A stretch of DNA of 49,463 nt. Source: DASVWZ01 sp036392935. GTDB taxonomy: Bacteria; Acidobacteriota; Terriglobia; Terriglobales; Acidobacteriaceae. Below, in pieces: positions 49,362 through 49,463 of the stretch; within the stretch, counting starts at the first letter, position 1, and each line of letters starts with the position of its first letter. The stretch is from positions 1-49,463 of the forward strand of contig DASVWZ010000177.1 of assembly GCA_036392935.1 (NCBI GenBank). The letters are read 5' to 3'. A program made the position numbers and the translations under genes. Below the pieces are notes generated by a model, which did not search any database, was not told the origin of the DNA, and saw only the letters and a program-made list of their open reading frames with translations.

Positions 49362-49416
49362 TGTCGGTAGCAAGTTAAAATGTCCGGTTTTTGTAGCACG
49401 TGAAATGTCCGGTTTC
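49362..49416 (+). mobile_element. Possible insertion-sequence end (direct repeats)
   Basis: GTAGCAAGTTAAAATGTCCG at 49367 and GTAGCACGTGAAATGTCCGG at 49393 are near-identical 23-24-base direct repeats. TGT at 49362 could be the outer end. IS21- and IS481-like elements carry repeated terminal binding sites of this type. The element itself, if there, is right of the window. Confidence 0.4.
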
Positions 49417-49463
49417 AAAGTTGAGCCCTCGCCGAAGGGGTGGGGTTGATTTTGGGGATGGGG

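Noticed and set aside
1..49463. CRISPR arrays, rRNA and tRNA genes
   Set aside because: No spaced direct-repeat array of the CRISPR type, no rRNA signature and no cloverleaf candidate with TTCGA-type T-loop were recognised by eye; a covariance-model scan would settle tRNAs.

Overview
The window looks like chromosomal DNA of an acidobacterium (phylum Acidobacteriota). The main signs are two very large Oar-type TonB-dependent receptors with an N-terminal carboxypeptidase-regulatory-like domain, many secreted or degenerate receiver/PilZ proteins, frequent GTG/TTG starts and dispersed GC-rich palindromic repeats. This assignment rests on gene content and style; no rRNA or tRNA gene was recognised. 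Most of the window is ordinary chromosomal gene content; the accessory parts are the REP/RAYT island (about 44.46-46.68 kb) and a possible insertion-sequence end at the right edge.

Layout. 1-5.9 kb: an APC amino-acid/amine permease (cut by the left edge), a secreted SnoaL-like protein, a hybrid MerR-XRE-cupin regulator and a divergent TonB receptor. Two copies of one palindrome sit at the promoters of this group, suggesting a regulator-controlled uptake cassette. 6.1-10.2 kb: a GlxA-type regulator, an isochorismatase-family hydrolase, a Cys-containing secreted protein, a degenerate receiver protein and a TlpA-like lipoprotein. 10.3-13.8 kb: a GT4 glycosyltransferase, two PTPS/QueD paralogues, GTP cyclohydrolase I and an SDR, which could make a tetrahydropterin and perhaps its glycoside. 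13.8-17.0 kb: an SPFH protein with a small membrane partner, a BrnT/BrnA toxin-antitoxin pair and glutaryl-CoA dehydrogenase.

17.2-28.1 kb is a phosphate block: Pho-box-like repeats, pstS, a coiled-coil porin, polyphosphate kinase, SixA, a convergent Ppx/GppA phosphatase, then pstC-pstA-pstB-phoU behind a second Pho-box-like site. PstSCAB imports phosphate, PhoU links transport to signalling, and Ppk/Ppx make and degrade polyphosphate. 28.2-32.2 kb: a UbiD-family decarboxylase carrying two in-frame palindromic repeat insertions, DoxX, another SnoaL-like protein and a secreted repeat protein.

32.5-37.2 kb: a Gld-type ABC transporter operon (ATPase, permease, GldG-like and DUF4340 proteins). 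37.3-40.2 kb: a cupin, a G1-family (eqolisin-like) peptidase homologue, a receiver-PilZ-PilZ protein and a small coiled-coil protein. 40.7-44.4 kb: the second TonB receptor. 44.46-46.68 kb: a REP-hairpin island with an intact RAYT transposase, a deleted RAYT remnant and a small membrane protein; its right border abuts a decapitated M23 peptidase. 46.9-49.3 kb: a small secreted protein, a TPR membrane protein and an OmpA-family protein, then direct repeats resembling an IS end.
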